From positions 1-13,933 of the forward strand of contig SOKC01000072.1 of the NCBI GenBank assembly GCA_004376325.1: a stretch of 13,933 bases of DNA, given 5' to 3'. The translations under genes and the position numbers were made by a program. Source of the stretch: Actinomycetota bacterium. Its GTDB lineage: Bacteria > Actinomycetota > Humimicrobiia > Humimicrobiales > Humimicrobiaceae. The notes beneath the pieces are model-generated. The model was not told the DNA's origin. It saw nothing but the letters and a program-made list of their open reading frames with translations, and did not search any database. This document shows positions 13,188 to 13,933 of this stretch, piece by piece. Position 1 is the stretch's first letter, and every line of letters starts with the position of its first letter.

Positions 13188-13933
13188 TTATTTCCCAATA
13201 CAGAACTGACTGAATATTTTATCTAAAATGTTATCTGTTGTTGTTTCACCTATTATTTCCCCTAATAAACCATATGCTGTTTTTAAATCGTAAGAAGGGA
13301 ATTCCTCTGACATTTTTTCTTTCATTGCCACTTCAGCATTGTCCAGTAAACTACTTACTTCTTTTAGTATATTTTTATGTCTACTGTTAATAATTATTTT
13401 TTCTTCCAGATTAATATCACCATTATCCATTATTAACCCTCTTATTTTGTTTTCTAATCTTCTTATTCCTATTCCCTTCAGAGCAGAAATCTTTATAATA
13501 AATTTTTCATTAAAATATTTTCTAATCCTTTCCATTTCTAAATTTTGTTTTAAATCCACTTTATTTATACAGCAAATTGTTATTTTTCTTTCTATTTTTT
13601 TAATTATCTCTAAATCTATTTTTTCAAGTCTTCTATTCCCATCCAAAACTAGTAAAACCAATTCTGCCTCATTTATGTGTTTTAAACTCCTGTTCACACC
13701 TATTTTTTCTATAGTACTTTTTGTTTTCCTAATACCAGCTGTATCTACCAGAATCAGTGGTATTCCTTCTACGTATAATATTTCTTCCACTGCATCTCTT
13801 GTGGTCCCCGGCAGGGAAGTTACTATTGCCTTTTCTTTTTTTGAAAGTAAATTAAGTAAACTCGATTTCCCTACATTAGTTTTCCCTATAATTGCCGCTT
13901 TTACACCATTTTTTATGATTTCTCCTTTTTTCT
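13188..13933 (-). CDS. mnmE: tRNA modification GTPase MnmE (TrmE/ThdF), 5' end beyond the window
   Basis: A GTPase partner of MnmG in the cmnm5U34 pathway. The visible 248 codons cover the G domain and C-terminus; the N-terminal folate-binding domain lies past the right edge. Reading through the window end gives the P-loop GKTNVGKSSLLNLL (usual GKPNVGKS, here Thr for Pro), switch region LPGTTRDAVEE, G3 DTAGIR, G4 NKVDL, and the essential C-terminal cysteine in FCIGK. The internal GTG at 13790 is not a start, because the conserved GTPase motifs continue upstream in frame to the edge. It is the first gene of the visible operon and is followed after 74 bases, which contain a parS site, by the MnmG paralog. 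Confidence 0.96.
   Translation of the reverse strand, partial: KKGEIIKNGVKAAIIGKTNVGKSSLLNLLSKKEKAIVTSLPGTTRDAVEEILYVEGIPLILVDTAGIRKTKSTIEKIGVNRSLKHINEAELVLLVLDGNRRLEKIDLEIIKKIERKITICCINKVDLKQNLEMERIRKYFNEKFIIKISALKGIGIRRLENKIRGLIMDNGDINLEEKIIINSRHKNILKEVSSLLDNAEVAMKEKMSEEFPSYDLKTAYGLLGEIIGETTTDNILDKIFSQFCIGK

Noticed and set aside
13188..13790. mnmE starting at the internal GTG at 13790
   Set aside because: The frame continues upstream without a stop through the P-loop and switch motifs to the window edge, so the gene is cut by the window, not short.
1..13933. CRISPR arrays, tRNA or rRNA genes, insertion sequences, riboswitches
   Set aside because: No spaced repeat array, cloverleaf, transposase motif or conserved riboswitch core was seen on either strand by eye; structured-RNA searches could not be run.

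Overview
This AT-rich window looks like an origin-proximal piece of a low-GC bacterial chromosome, most likely an anaerobic Bacillota or a related lineage. The evidence is the gene order mnmE - mnmG - rsmG - parA - parB on one strand, two perfect 16-bp parS palindromes of the Bacillus type, a GSI-alpha type glutamine synthetase, and strong AGGAGG-like ribosome binding sites. Taxonomy below that level cannot be set from the sequence alone.

Left part (1-4990): glnA (+) ends at a bidirectional-looking terminator facing a small VIT1/CCC1-like membrane protein (-). Next is an orphan CUT1/MalK-like ABC ATPase (-) with no permease nearby and non-canonical signature and switch residues. Upstream of it is an intergenic patch that still encodes, on the minus strand, the GGDEF/HD-GYP junction of a c-di-GMP signalling protein, now a 54-codon relic. 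A small zinc-ribbon protein (+) abuts the relic. A compact PadR-type regulator plus small membrane protein operon (+) follows. It has a good promoter, three 10-bp operator-like repeats on a 14-bp period, and a 57-bp tandem duplication across the padR/membrane-gene junction. A strong hairpin terminator closes it.

Middle part (4990-6400): an SPFH/prohibitin-family membrane protein and a stand-alone Lrp/AsnC effector-binding (RAM) domain, both on the minus strand.

Right part (6400-13933): one minus-strand, operon-like run reads mnmE (5' end cut by the window) - second MnmG-like gene - mnmG - rsmG - parA - parB - lipA. Coupling is tight: parA/parB overlap by 8 bases, parB/lipA overlap by 8 bases (lipA uses TTG), and rsmG starts with TTG 2 bases after mnmG. 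MnmE and MnmG make the wobble-U34 carboxymethylaminomethyl modification of tRNA, RsmG methylates 16S rRNA, ParA/ParB/parS segregate the origin region, and LipA makes lipoyl cofactors.

The most unusual element is the second MnmG-like protein. It lacks the C-terminal helical domain and one of two conserved cysteines. Each mnmG copy is preceded by its own parS, which suggests an ancient tandem duplication of a parS-mnmG unit followed by truncation and divergence of the upstream copy.
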